Below are positions 53,298 through 64,000 of a stretch of DNA of 64,000 bases, piece after piece; position 1 is the first letter of the stretch; every line of letters starts with the position of its first letter. Source of the stretch: Lota lota (Eukaryota; Chordata; Actinopteri; Gadiformes; Lotidae); assembly GCA_026745465.1 (NCBI GenBank), contig JACYXH010000100.1, positions 1,067,501-1,131,500 of the forward strand, read 5' to 3'. The notes under the pieces are model-generated. The model saw only the letters and a program-made list of their open reading frames with translations. It ran no database searches and was not told where the DNA came from. Position numbers and translations under genes: made by a program.

Positions 53298-53850
53298 ATA
53301 ACGACAGTGCATAACCATCAGCTAGTTAACAGCATGTTGTCTACCTGGCTAGACAGTACATAACCATCAGCTAGTTAACAGCATGTTGTCTACCTGGCTA
53401 CACAGTGCATTATCATCAGCTAGTTAACAGCATGTTGTCTACCTGGCTACACAGTGCATAACCATCAGCTAGTTAACAGCATGTTGTCTACCTGGCTACA
53501 CAGTGCATAACCATCAGCTAGTTAACAGCATGTTGTCTACCTGGCTACACAGTGCATTATCATCAGCTAGTTAACAGCATGTTGTCTACCTGGCTAGACA
53601 GTGCATAACCATCAGCTAGTTAACAGCATGTTGTCTACCTGGCTACACAGTGCATTATCATCAGCTAGTTGCATAACTATCAGCTAGTTAACAGCATGTT
53701 GTCTACCTGGCTACACAGTGCATAATCATCAGCTAGTTAACAGCATGTTGTCTACCTGGCTAGACAGTACATAACCATCAGCTTGTTAACAGCATGTTGT
53801 CTACCTGGCTAGACAGTGCATAATCATCAACTAGTTAACAGCATGTTAAC
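53298..53850. repeat. 49-bp minisatellite in camsap1 intron 1
   Basis: About eleven copies of taaccatcagctagttaaca gcatgttgtctacctggcta gacagtgca, with an internal partial duplication near 53.66 kb. Confidence 0.95.
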
Positions 53851-54007
53851 TTAATCACTCAGCAGCTCAGACTTTGAAAGTGAAAGAAATCCAGAAACAT
53901 TAAATTGTAGGACAAGCTTGCAGAGTGAAACGTGTGCTAACGTGCTAACAGCTAGCGTGCAGGACCAGGTGGGCCTCCACACGTCTGATGTTAACATCCA
54001 TATTTAC

Positions 54008-54400
54008 CTGTCTGTGTGCTGGGATGTATCTCCTCTTCTCCCCTAACACTGCGTGGGGTCAGCGACTAGCTCAGGTCGGGCCCTGCTACACGCAGCGGCT
54101 TGCTATGCAGAACAGCAGACGGGCAAAGGCAGAGCATCGTCGCAGCTAAGCTAGCTGCTTAGCTAGCAGCTACGCTAGCAGGCGGGGATGTGAAGCGTCT
54201 CCTCCCAACAACACGACGCCCTCCGCGGCCTGCAAGACAGAGACTCACGGCAGCCCCGAGACAACAGCCTCCTTCCGTCACTATTCCGATAAACGCAGCG
54301 TCTTTACAGGTTTATATTAAATGAACGCAGCGTCTTCAGAGGTTTATATTGACATGTGGCAGGATATGTTAAGGTATTTAGTCATCGGTTACTGCCCGCA
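54008..54400 (-). promoter_or_regulatory. camsap1: camsap1 5' UTR exon and promoter region (candidate)
   Basis: The first coding exon begins with an acceptor one base before the ATG, so an upstream non-coding exon is required. On the minus strand a strong donor (CACAGACAG|gtaaat) ends at 54008. The preceding ~250 nt are the most CpG-rich non-coding stretch in this part of the window. It holds hairpin-prone GCTAGC/AGCTAAGC palindromes around 54.14-54.19 kb. The transcription start is not determined. Confidence 0.5.
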
Positions 54401-54639
54401 TCACACACACACAGTGCGCGCTGCCCATAGAAACCTAATTATTCCCACCAGTCGCCTAGACATGTAGGCTACGACTGCGCATGCACGATTACCTATTCAG
54501 CCACACAGCTGTCAGTTCAATGACCACAAAGTATTATTATTGTTGACCAATATGACGAGGTTATATTTATGACTTTGAACATAAATATATTTAGATAATC
54601 TTGTGTCGAGCTTCTGGACTCGGATTGAATAAAAAAAAA

Positions 54640-54658
54640 TATATATATATATATGCCC

Positions 54659-54732
<74 letters not shown>
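54640..54732. repeat. (AT)n tract
   Basis: Two AT runs separated by gccccaata; cruciform-prone, in the camsap1-clip1 intergenic region. Confidence 0.9.
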
Positions 54733-54733
<1 letters not shown>

Positions 54734-54878
54734 ACCACTGTTTATATAGCACCATTCATAGGCCTATATACATATTTACCAGATGCTTTTATAAAAAGCA
54801 ACTTACAATGAATTCCAATACATGGAGCCTGTTTATTATTTCCTGGCATTGGGGGACGAGTATCTCTATTGAGAGTCG

Positions 54879-54910
<32 letters not shown>

Positions 54911-55234
54911 ACCCCCCCACCCCCACCCCCCAACTAGACTTCCCTGCACTCTCAAAAATGTGCATTACTTGAATACAATTTGAAAACAAAAATAAAGACA
55001 TGAATAGATATGGATATACATATAGGCCTATAACAGTAGGCCTACGTAGAATGGTTAATTGATCATCCCTGTTCAGGCCCTGTCTTTCTGATATTGAAAA
55101 ATCCTGACCTCTAGTGGTTTAACACGATATTCGTCATGTAACTAACTATTACAGTCGCCTCCATTATCAACGCAATCATTTTAACCCACTTAGTAAAAAT
55201 AAAAAAGTAATGCCCCCTGAGCACTTAAGGGACT

Positions 55235-55391
55235 ATGTGCTGGGTGTTAGGGGTTATGCCGTGTGTGTTTTGTGTCTGTGTGTTAAATAAAAGGCAACTC
55301 CCGGAGCCGTGCGGTGTATGGGGCACGGGAGTTGTAACTAAACCAATACCCTGGGCTCTCGTCTGGTCCTTCCCTTGCCACCGCCACAACA
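55235..55391 (+). mobile_element. Possible short LTR-like piece
   Basis: Starts TGTTAGGGG, ends CCGCCACAACA (TGTT...AACA termini), with AATAAA at about 55286 and a following hairpin-like caactccc...gggagttg segment. No target-site duplication, tRNA primer site or coding sequence is visible, so the call is weak. Confidence 0.25.
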
Positions 55392-56445
55392 TAAACATAT
55401 AAAAAAGGCAGATAAAGCTACATACAAATTTACATTTGTTTGGGGGTATGATGACAAATATAAGTGTGTTGTTGTTTTGCATTGTATTACCTATTACTAA
55501 GTGACGATTCATTTGAAATACAATTAAGACTTCTTAATGGAATTGTTCATTGATCAGCCTTTTCCATACAAAATAGGCCCTGTCGTGTTTTTCTGACAAT
55601 GTGCAATCATGACTTCTAGTGGTTAAAGTAACTCAGTATTTACAGTCGTCTCATAATCAACACAATTATTCTTTAAAATATTATAGTATTATTATCAGAT
55701 CACCGCACTGTTTCTCTTTGGGTCTAGCCAGAGTTAAGTCTCCATCAGCACAGCAACAGATATAGAGAGATATAGATATAGTCTCATGTATGTTAGTGGG
55801 CATTATATTTAATTTCATCCTATTATCAGATAATTATTTCCGCGTTAAGTATAGTATCACTCTAACTCATTCAAAGACGTACTTACCAGTATGTAATTAC
55901 TTACTTGTAATAATGTATCCATCTTTATTTTTACAAAAAAATATTTACTGAACAATTACTAATGCACTACAAATACTAATATCAGTAACTACTGTGGCCC
56001 AACAGGCAGAGGTAGTCAACACAGAGGACGCTGAGCCCACAGCTATTGGTTCATGCCCACCCAGCATGAACCAATCACGGTTGAGTTCAGAATTTGGAGA
56101 AATGGCGTTCTGCGTCGGAGGCAACTCAGCTTCAACTCCCAGTGTGGCGAGTCTCACGCATGCTCGTTGGCCCTTCGAACGGTCCTCTGCAAGTAATTTA
56201 GCCTCTTAAGAGTTCAGTCTTATAAAGTATAGTGATTGGCATCTGAAAAACTGGTATATTAAACATTTTTAAATAAAGTCTTGGACAAATTGTGTGAATA
56301 TGATTTGGATACATTGTGCTGACCAATGTTAAGTGTTTTAAATTAACATCCAAGTGGTTAAATGGAATATTCAAATGCATATGAATGCATACATTATACT
56401 TAAAAGCATTAATACACGAGTAGTTACAATTTTTACCAAGAGCTC

Positions 56446-56451
56446 TTTATT
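56446..56451 (-). terminator. clip1: clip1 polyadenylation signal AATAAA
   Basis: AATAAA on the minus strand about 970 nt downstream of the clip1 stop codon, in AT-rich sequence. It is the likely end of the 3' UTR (57422 to about 56430). Confidence 0.5.
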
Positions 56452-57190
56452 TATACATAATTGTTTATACATCAATTCAAAAACATTAGAAATACCTTAG
56501 CATTTTCATTTAATGCAATCTGAGAAATTATAATTTAATCAGCAAGTAACATTTTAGTAAAGGCCATTTATTTGGAACTAAAGCCTTAAAGTGAGACCGT
56601 TTGTTTGTTTCAAGTGCTTTCCTCGTGGAGAACAGACGCAGGTCCCAGGATGAAACCTCTACAAATAAAGAGAGGCTCATCACTTTTCCTCACATCAAAA
56701 GCTGTCACACCTCGGCCCCGCATCCTTGCAATTCACAAACTCCCTCATAAAACCGACAAGAGACGATAGTATTTCCAGGCGTAAAAAAATAAACTATATG
56801 TCAACATTTGACCCCTACAACCACCCCAGCCCCCTCCCCACCCCTCCAGTCCAGGTCAAGGAATTTACAGTTTCAAATAAACCTCTTGTGATAATACATC
56901 TGTAGCCCCTTTGAAAATGTGTGTGTTTAGAAGAGAATATTCTGGCATGGACAACAGAGCAAGGAAAGAAGTCCTCCACTTATTGCCACAAAGCAACCTA
57001 GCATCGTAAAAACAAACAAAGGACAGCAACACATATGCATGTACACCCTCATTAAAAAGGGCTGAATACAATACATATCCATTTAGATTTTCTTTGCAGT
57101 AAAAAGATTGTGCGACGCGTCAGGGGAGACACCCAGTAATAGCGCTTGAAAAAGGTTTGGCTTGAGATATGAAGGCGCTGGGTGCGCACA

Positions 57191-57341
<151 letters not shown>

Positions 57342-57422
57342 CCCCTTTCACAAAGCAGCACAGCAAAACAATTAATGTGCAAATATAGTAATTGTGGTCA
57401 CATGGGGAGCCCCGGAGGACCC

Positions 57423-57651
57423 TCAGAAGGTCTGGTCGTCGTTGCAGGAGTCGGTCGCGTGGCCGAACGCCTCGCAGATGTCACAGTACGGCCGCTCGTC
57501 GCCCTTGCTGCCGTGGTAGGTGCTGTGCGGTGGGGAGTCGGCCATCTGCGTCTGGGTGGGGCAGTCCTCGGTGTCGTGCAGGTCGAAACAGTCACAGATG
57601 TCGCAGAACAACCGCGGTGGAACCTTCTTCTTGACCGGTTCCTTGTTGGAG
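57423..57651 (-). CDS. clip1: clip1 last coding exon: two zinc knuckles and C-terminal DDQTF
   Basis: Acceptor caccgcag at 57652, stop TGA at 57425-57423. It encodes a basic linker ([12 protein letters not shown]) and two CCHC-type knuckles: [15 protein letters not shown] and [14 protein letters not shown]. The protein ends DDQTF (DDETF in mammals), the EEY/F-like tail that binds CAP-Gly domains and p150Glued. All zinc ligands are present. Confidence 0.95.
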
Positions 57652-60600
57652 CTGCGGTGGGAGGAAGGGTGGAGGCCGACACGTTAGCATAGCAACGTTC
57701 CTTGTGAACCATGCCGTCAGCCGTCGGAAGTCCCCCCCCCCCCCCCCCCCACCCAGGGGGGGGGGGGGGGCGCCTGCGTGGGCTCTTTGAAGGGCGAGTA
57801 CTCACCTGTCGTAGTTATCCAGCTCGCTGGAGTTGTTCCCGTTGAGGGCGGCGGTGGCCAGCGTCTCCAGCTTCTCCTTGAGTTCCTTGTTTCTCTGCTG
57901 GAGGTCCACGATCACCGAGTTCAGGAACTGGATCTGTAGACGAAAACCGAAGGTCAACAAGCGTAACAAAACGTTCGCAAAACAACCACAAACACCAACA
58001 CAGTATACCCCCTGCCGGTTAGAGAGCATGACTGCAGCCGACGTGTGGAACAACTAAACCCCGTAGACATTAAACCTCGTGCCCGGAGCTAAACACCCCC
58101 GTGCCCGGAGCTAAACACCCCCGTGCCCGGAGCTAAACACCCCCGTGCCCGGAGCTAAACACCCCCGTGCCCGGAGCTAAACACCCCCGTGCCCGGCATC
58201 AAACCCCAATGCTGAGCTACAAACAGAAACAGCGACCCCTTTAACTTTCCCCCAAAACACGAGATCGAACAAAAACGGCTGCATTTCGTTACTGCAAAAG
58301 ATATAAGACTAAGGAGAGAAACATGTACGATTAAAGAGCATGAGAAAACGTGATGGAATGGAGTACAGAGAGAAACGGCACCAGTGTGACATGAGCCTTC
58401 ACGACAAACGTAACACAAGACGGGTGGGGAACAGTTTGTATTTGTGAAGCGGATGAGTAAAACAAGTAACAAACCGCAGCCTGATGGCAGAGTAGTCACG
58501 AGCAGTAGGGACGAGAGGAGAGGGAGAAAAGACAAAACAAAGTCCAGATATCAACATTAGAAGGCGACAGCTACAATGCTAGACGATATGCTCAAGCCAT
58601 CGCTCACATCCGACATTGTGGAAAAGCTTCCAGAACAAACCGTAGACACGCTCGTGCTTAAAGCTGAAGACACTTTATAGAATATGCCAGGATATTATAG
58701 TATATTTTTTTACCCTGATTGGAATCATAAATATTACATTTAAATAGATTTAGATACACCAATATAAAAAAAAAAAAGGTATATATTTTTACAAAAAGCT
58801 GTCAAAAGTTGCAAGATATACCTGGCTCTCTGCCATCTCTGTGTCCGCCCTCAACTGGTCCACAACTGCGTCCCCTGGAAAGTGAACATCCGTTAAAAAG
58901 GATTACACATCAAACACACATTCACTTTTGCATGTTGTATTTGTGAAATCCGGCTGTGCTGATTCCTACTTGAACCCAAAGATGAGACACTATGGGGTGA
59001 AAATCAACCCGAATTATTGAGTTCTTCAGGGGAGGAAGTGGGGGGTGTTACCTGAGGTCTGATTGGCAGGAGTTGGATTCGTCAGGGGAGGAAGTGGGGG
59101 GTGTTACCTGAGGTTTGATTGGCAGGAGTTGGGTTCGTCAGGGGAGGATGTGGGGGGGGGGGGTGTTACCTGAGGTTTGATTGGCAGGAGTTGGGTTCGT
59201 CAGGGGAGGATGTGGGGGGGCGTTACCTGAGGTTTGATTGGCAGGAGTTGGGTTCGTCAGGGGAGGAAGTGGGGGGTGTTACCTGAAGGTTGAAGGGCGT
59301 GTGGTGCTGCTGTGTGGTCCTTCTCCAGGTCCTGGATCCGTCCCTGGAGGCCAGCCTTCTCCTTCTCCAGGGCCTGAACGGTATCCTGTAGACTCCTCAT
59401 CTTGGAGCTCTCTTCACGCAACACCACTAGCTGCACAGAGAACCAATAGGATGTAGCTGTTCAGCTCTTCTTCTACAGATGGACCTCTTCTTGTCTAATA
59501 ACTTCTTTAAAAAGGTAACAACTATATAAAACACACTGGCAGTCTTGTTTGAGCACTACAAATCTTACAATGAAATCATAATCGGACCACTGTTCAACTT
59601 TGATATGTAAAGCTGCTACCATAACCTTCATGAGCCAAACCAAAATGCGAAAGGACAAAAAAATGCAAATAAATGATCGATGGATGAAGGACGCATCTGA
59701 CTGTCACCTCTTTCCTCAGGGTCTCCAGCTCCTTCTCTGAGATTAAGGCACTGGTCTTCTGGGTGGACTGCTTGCCGCTCCAGCCAGAAGACCGCTTCTC
59801 CTTGTCCAACTGCTTCTTTAAGGTGCTCTCACTGTGGAAACACACAGAGGACTGTTACAATAGGCTACAGACGATCACTAGGGGGACAGGGGCCACTGTG
59901 GAAACACACCGAGGACTGTTAGAATAGGCTACAGACGATCACTAGGGGGACAGGGGCCACTGTGGAAACACACCGAGGACTGTTAGAATAGGCTACAGAC
60001 GATCACTAGGGGGACAGGGGCCACTGTGGAAACACACCGAGGACGGTTAGAATAGGCTACAGACGATCACTAGGGGGACAGGGGCCACTGTGGAAACACA
60101 CCGAGGACTGTTAGAATAGGCTACAGACGATCGCTAGGGGGACAGGGGCCACACAGACGATCGCTAGGGGGACAGGGGCCACACAGACGATCACTAGGGG
60201 GACAGGGGCCACTGTGGAAACACACAGGACTGTTAGAATAGGCTACAGACGATCACTAGGGGGACAGGGGCCACTGTGGAAACACACAGGACTGTTAGAA
60301 TAGGCTACAGACGATCACTAGGGGGACAGGGGCCACTGTGGAAACACACAGGACTGTTAGAATAGGCTACAGACGATCACTAGGGGGACAGGGGCCACTG
60401 TGGAAACACACAGGACTGTTAGAATAGGCTACAGACGATCACTAGGGGGACAGGGGCCACTGTGGAAACACACAGGACTGTTAGAATAGGCTACAGACGA
60501 TCACTAGGGGGACAGGGGCCACTGTGGAAACACACCGAGGACTGTTAGAATAGGCTACAGACGATCACTAGGGGGACAGGGGCCACTGTGGAAACACACC

Positions 60601-63600
60601 GAGGACTGTTAGAATAGGCTACAGACGATCGCTAGGGGGACAGGGGCCACACAGACAATCGTTAGGGGGACAGGGGCCAGTGTTGGGGAGAGCGGAGAGA
60701 GGGGATGGAACAAGAGGGAGTCGGAAGGAGACAGAAGAGATACAGAGAGAGAACGATACAGAGAGAGAACGATACAGAGAGAGAACGATACAGAGAGACA
60801 CAGAGACAGGGCACGTGACCCTTTGTTGCATACTATGGATTTTAAACTTAAAATAACAACACAAAATGTTCTTGTTTCTGGCAATAGTAAATTAAAAAAG
60901 AAAGAAAAAAAGAAAGAAAAGACAATTCCAGCAAGACAGAGAACAGGTAGTGGGATGGCATGAGCATGTGGGTATTTATGAATAACCTGCCAATATGTAG
61001 AATGCATAAATACATGCAATGTATTTAAAACAGTCACATTACCATATTGAAAAAAAGTAGTATACCTTATGACATTGTTTGGCAAGCTTAAAAGGCAGGA
61101 GACAAAAATATGATCAGGTAATATAGGCACTGTTAAAAAACCGTTGAAAGCAATCAATGACCAAAACTTCCCTTAATCTTTAAATGACGCCCTCACCTTT
61201 GCTTTAGCTCCTCAAACTTCTTCTTGAGCAGAGAGTGATCGCCCTCCAGCTAGAAAGAGATAATACAACATACGTGTTATGTTGTATCATTCTATGATTT
61301 AAAATGTGGCGGTACATGCATGTTATGTTGTGTCATTCTATGATTTAAATTTGGAAGTACATGCATGTGTGTCATGTGTCAGGGTTTAAAATGGAATGAT
61401 TGCGGTCATCCTCACCTTGTCATTGAGGATCTGCACCTGCATGAGGTCACTGTTCTTCTGTTGGTTGTTTTCCAATTGCAGGCTCAGCCTGTGGTTCTCC
61501 TCTTGCAAGGCTTCCAGTGAGGTAGACTTGTCTTTAAGGTCCTCACTAGACACAGACACATATCCATGTCACACAAATAAACATAATATGTTCATAACTT
61601 ATGTGCGATGAGAAAACGGATAATAAACACCGTCATCACGCTATCTACGATGAATCTACGCGTTGTCGAGTTATTTGTTGGCTGAAGCAAAACAAATAAC
61701 GTGACCAAGTGATTCCTACTGCATGGCTTTGACTAATGATTATGGTTCAAAAATTGTTTTACTTAAAATGATACTCTCGACGAGATCGACCAAGCGGTTC
61801 TGACCGTGTCCGAACAGCCAGGAACGAGTCATTGAACTGATTTGATTCACTTTATGCCAACACCGTTTGCCACAGCTGTTGCTCATAACACAAACGATTG
61901 GTCTGCTACTTTTGTGCACGGACATATGCAGACAGACGCCGTAATGGACGGCTTTGGCCGGTTGCTTAGATACGTACGTCAACACCACCGCCATATTGGA
62001 GAGGCACGTAAACAAATACAGCAAAGCTGCGTTTTTATCTGGATAAAAAGCACTATAAGTTGACATTTCTCAACCGATGTCAAGGGGTTGTCTTTATATT
62101 TCTATTATATTTAAATAAATTAAAAAAGTAATCAAGTAGATCATCAACCCTTAAAGAAAGGACTCATTGAAATCGGGGTGGAAATGTAAACACAGTGCTT
62201 TTCATCCAGAAAAAGCACAGCTCCCCGTTTCCTTGTATTTGACGTCGATTATGGCGTAATCCATGCCAACTCAGCACTCAAATGACCGTGCGCACTCATA
62301 TATACTAACAGGGGAAACCCATTCGTTTAAGCATCATTTTGGACAATTTCCTGTCCTTACAAGCGTTTGCTGAATCTGACGTGGCACACCCGTCTGAGTT
62401 ATAAGTTCGCAAAAAGGAAGGATCAAGTTAAGAGAAAAATACGGCAAATGACTTACATTTCCTGGGAGAGAGTCTTGATTGTCTGAGCATCGGATCCAAG
62501 CTTCTCTCTCGATAAGTTTAGATCTTCTTGATACTTGGTATTTTGCTGCTTCAAAACGCCCAGCTAAACAAGTCAAAGCATAACCGCATTTAAAACGACA
62601 AGACACAACAAACGCCAGCAAAAGTTGAAAAGAGCCACAGATGGCTTTTATCGTAGACAAAACTGCATAACACCAGAAGAACAAACTTGGTCAACACGGC
62701 TTACAACAACATCAAATCAATCCAATTGATGTCTCAAATTAGATTGAGAAACAAGGGTTAGTGGGTGATTTAATGGGTACCACGGCTACCTGTGACTCCA
62801 TCTCCTTCTTGGACCCCTGGAGCTCCCCCAGCAACGCCTTGGCCTGGGCCATCTCCTGCTGCAGAGCGCTCTTCTCTTTGGCCAGTCGCTCCAAGGACTC
62901 CACAGACTTACCAGAGGCATCTGCAGCCTAGAGCGTGTCCAGGTGGTGGGAGAGAAACATTAACTAAAAACCTCACAGCAAACTTGACAGAAAAGGGGTT
63001 TGATCCTCAGCACTTAAAACAGTGGAGGGCAAATATGAAAAGATTTGGTGTCCATTTGGTGATCACTCGATCTACTGACCATAACCATTATATCGGATTG
63101 TGAATTAAATGGCGTGCATTGTGCTTTTGCGACGCTACTTTTTGTGTATGTGACATAACATAATTGTAAGAACTAGAAAGACTTAAAGAAGAAGTTTAAT
63201 AAATAGAAAGACTGAAAAATTCTATAGTCATCTTTGGTCTCATAACCGATATAAATTGTCAGAAATAGATTCCCAAGAAATAGATTTTCTCATTCCCAAG
63301 TACCTCTGGTCCAAATAATTTACGTTTGACCAGGTTTTCAACGTTTTCTATGTTTGTGAAGATCGATTCAACTTTTTGATTGAGTCAAATGATGCAGATA
63401 TTTGTGAGCAATTGCCTCTTTTCAAAACACCCCTTAGCGATAGATGCCGATTCTAGATCCGGTTATGAGCCAACAGGTGTCAGCGTGTTTCTGTCGTAAC
63501 ATGCTGGGAACTACGGGTTACCCGGAGGTGGTTAGCGCAAAGATGAGAAGATGGTAGTGGGAAAGGAAAGTGAAAGGAAAAGGAACTGGCATGCATGCAG

Positions 63601-64000
63601 TTAAGAGTGGGGGTCTCAGGCAGTGTTAGTGACTTCGTACTTTGCAATAGGGGGAAGAGGAATACCTCAAGCTGCTTAGATAGAGCAAGTTTGAGCTGGG
63701 CGTCAAGCACGGCCACTTGGTTGGTGGCTTCATCCCTCTGTGTTTGCAGGGCGTCCCTCTGAGCTCTCAGGTCGGCCATATCCGTGGTTATTCCCTCCCT
63801 CGCCAAGTCGGACGCTGAAGCCTCCTCAGTGACACTCTTGCACTGCTTTTCTAAGAGCTCTTTCTCGTTTTGTAGGACCACGGTGCTAGCCTCTAGCCTT
63901 TCCCTGGCTGCTTTTAGCTGCTCTACCTGCTCCAGCAGTCTGGAGTGTTCTGCATCACTACGCTCCTGGCTAAGGCGGAGCAAAGATACGTCTTGCTGAA
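57423..64000 (-). CDS. clip1: CAP-Gly linker protein CLIP-170, 3' half of gene (partial, spliced)
   Basis: CLIP-170 tracks growing microtubule plus ends and links them to dynein/dynactin and endosomes. Only the long coiled coil and C-terminus are in the window; the CAP-Gly exons lie to the right. Exons in transcript order: (beyond 64000)-63666, 62927-62790, 62563-62457, 61545-61416, 61249-61197, 59831-59708, 59430-59283, 58874-58822, 57933-57806, 57651-57423. Phases close at every junction. Blocks [18 protein letters not shown] and [19 protein letters not shown] identify CLIP1. CLIP2 lacks the zinc knuckles. The upstream edge of the first visible exon cannot be fixed. Confidence 0.93.
57732..57770. 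repeat. C19-ACCCA-G15 inverted homopolymer
   Basis: A run of C followed after five bases by a run of G, in the 154-bp last intron of clip1. It would form a perfect 15-bp G:C hairpin. Confidence 0.85.
57806..64000 (-). CDS. clip1: clip1 coiled-coil exons
   Basis: Nine exons encode heptad-rich sequence with long Glu/Lys/Gln/Leu runs, for example [102 protein letters not shown] and [19 protein letters not shown]. This is the dimerising rod of CLIP-170. Exon sizes of 53 nt (61249-61197; 58874-58822) are small but have good sites. Borders 59831 (acceptor) and 59283 (donor) are embedded in tandem repeats that copy the splice sites. Confidence 0.9.
57934..58821. other. clip1 intron with 20-bp repeat
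   Basis: Six copies of cccgtgcccggagctaaaca at 58075-58195. No exon seen. Confidence 0.65.
59040..59290 (-). repeat. clip1: ~57-bp minisatellite containing the 5' splice site of clip1 exon 59283
   Basis: Downstream of the genuine border AACCTTCAG|gtaaca, four further copies of AACCTCAG|gtaac lie near 59227, 59170, 59108 and 59051, each with the same cccccacttcctcccctgac flank. Reading through the first donor gives a stop codon after about eight codons. Confidence 0.95.
59831..60660 (-). repeat. clip1: 64-bp minisatellite containing the 3' splice site of clip1 exon 59831
   Basis: About twelve copies of gtgtttccacag, the genuine one followed by TGAGAGC (exon) and the others by TGGCCCC. Each unit also carries ccctag, ctgtag and taacag. 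A few units near 60.14-60.19 kb are truncated and lack the acceptor. Confidence 0.95.
61546..62456. other. clip1 intron, no feature recognised
   Basis: AT-rich unique sequence without repeat or supportable exon. The same holds for 62928-63665. Confidence 0.5.

Larger units (their letters stand above)
54400..56445. other. Intergenic region between camsap1 promoter and clip1 3' end
   Basis: AT-rich. Contents: (AT)n at about 54.64-54.73 kb, a run of C (54881-54910), two diverged copies of a ~120-bp segment (55.06-55.19 and 55.55-55.68 kb) flanking a possible LTR-like piece, and a perfect 12-bp inverted repeat with CCAAT motifs at 56045-56075. No coding exon was recognised. Confidence 0.5.

Noticed and set aside
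57398..57805. Arg/Pro-rich minus-strand frame overlapping the clip1 last exon
   Set aside because: Wrong frame; the alternative frame encodes the two zinc knuckles and DDQTF end.

Overview
This window is vertebrate nuclear DNA, almost certainly from a ray-finned fish. The evidence is long split genes with GT-AG introns, proteins very close to vertebrate KCNT1, CAMSAP1 and CLIP1, hAT/BED-type transposon debris, and an extreme load of microsatellites (CA, GA, AT, pure G/C runs) and minisatellites. The repeat load resembles gadiform (cod-like) genomes, but that is an inference. Nothing prokaryotic, no CRISPR and no operon structure is present.

Layout: (1) 1-21.2 kb, plus strand: the 3' half of kcnt1 (Slack/Slo2.2 sodium-activated K+ channel), 15 constitutive exons plus one candidate 21-nt microexon, followed by a ~3.3 kb 3' UTR. 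The exons upstream of position 1444 (pore, first half of RCK1) lie outside the window. (2) 21.8-25.2 kb, minus strand: a complete 4-exon gene for a leucine-rich-repeat type I membrane protein of about 766 aa. I cannot name it. (3) 25.85-54.4 kb, minus strand: a complete camsap1 gene (17 coding exons, about 1541 aa, CH domain to CKK domain) with a 5' UTR exon near 54.0-54.4 kb. (4) 56.4-64 kb, minus strand: the 3' half of clip1 (CLIP-170), coiled coil and two zinc knuckles, running off the right edge. kcnt1 and the LRR gene converge near 21.2 kb; the other three genes are head to tail on the minus strand. camsap1 (microtubule minus ends) and clip1 (microtubule plus ends) are immediate neighbours.

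The most unusual signal is not a gene but a recurrent architecture: in all three large genes, tandem repeats have grown across exon-intron borders, so that complete splice sites are copied. kcnt1 has six tandem 3' splice sites at the exon that carries the sodium-sensing loop. camsap1 has three in-frame 5' splice sites 33 nt apart just before the CKK domain and three 3' splice sites at the CKK exon itself. clip1 has five 5' splice sites at one exon and about twelve 3' splice sites at the next. Most decoys lead to an immediate stop codon, but the camsap1 donors keep frame and predict 0, 11 or 22 extra residues. Several other acceptors use a simple repeat as their polypyrimidine tract.

Exon borders were placed by reading GT/AG sites and checking reading phase across every junction. 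All phases close in kcnt1, the LRR gene, camsap1 and clip1. Family assignments come from memory of the vertebrate proteins; no search was run.
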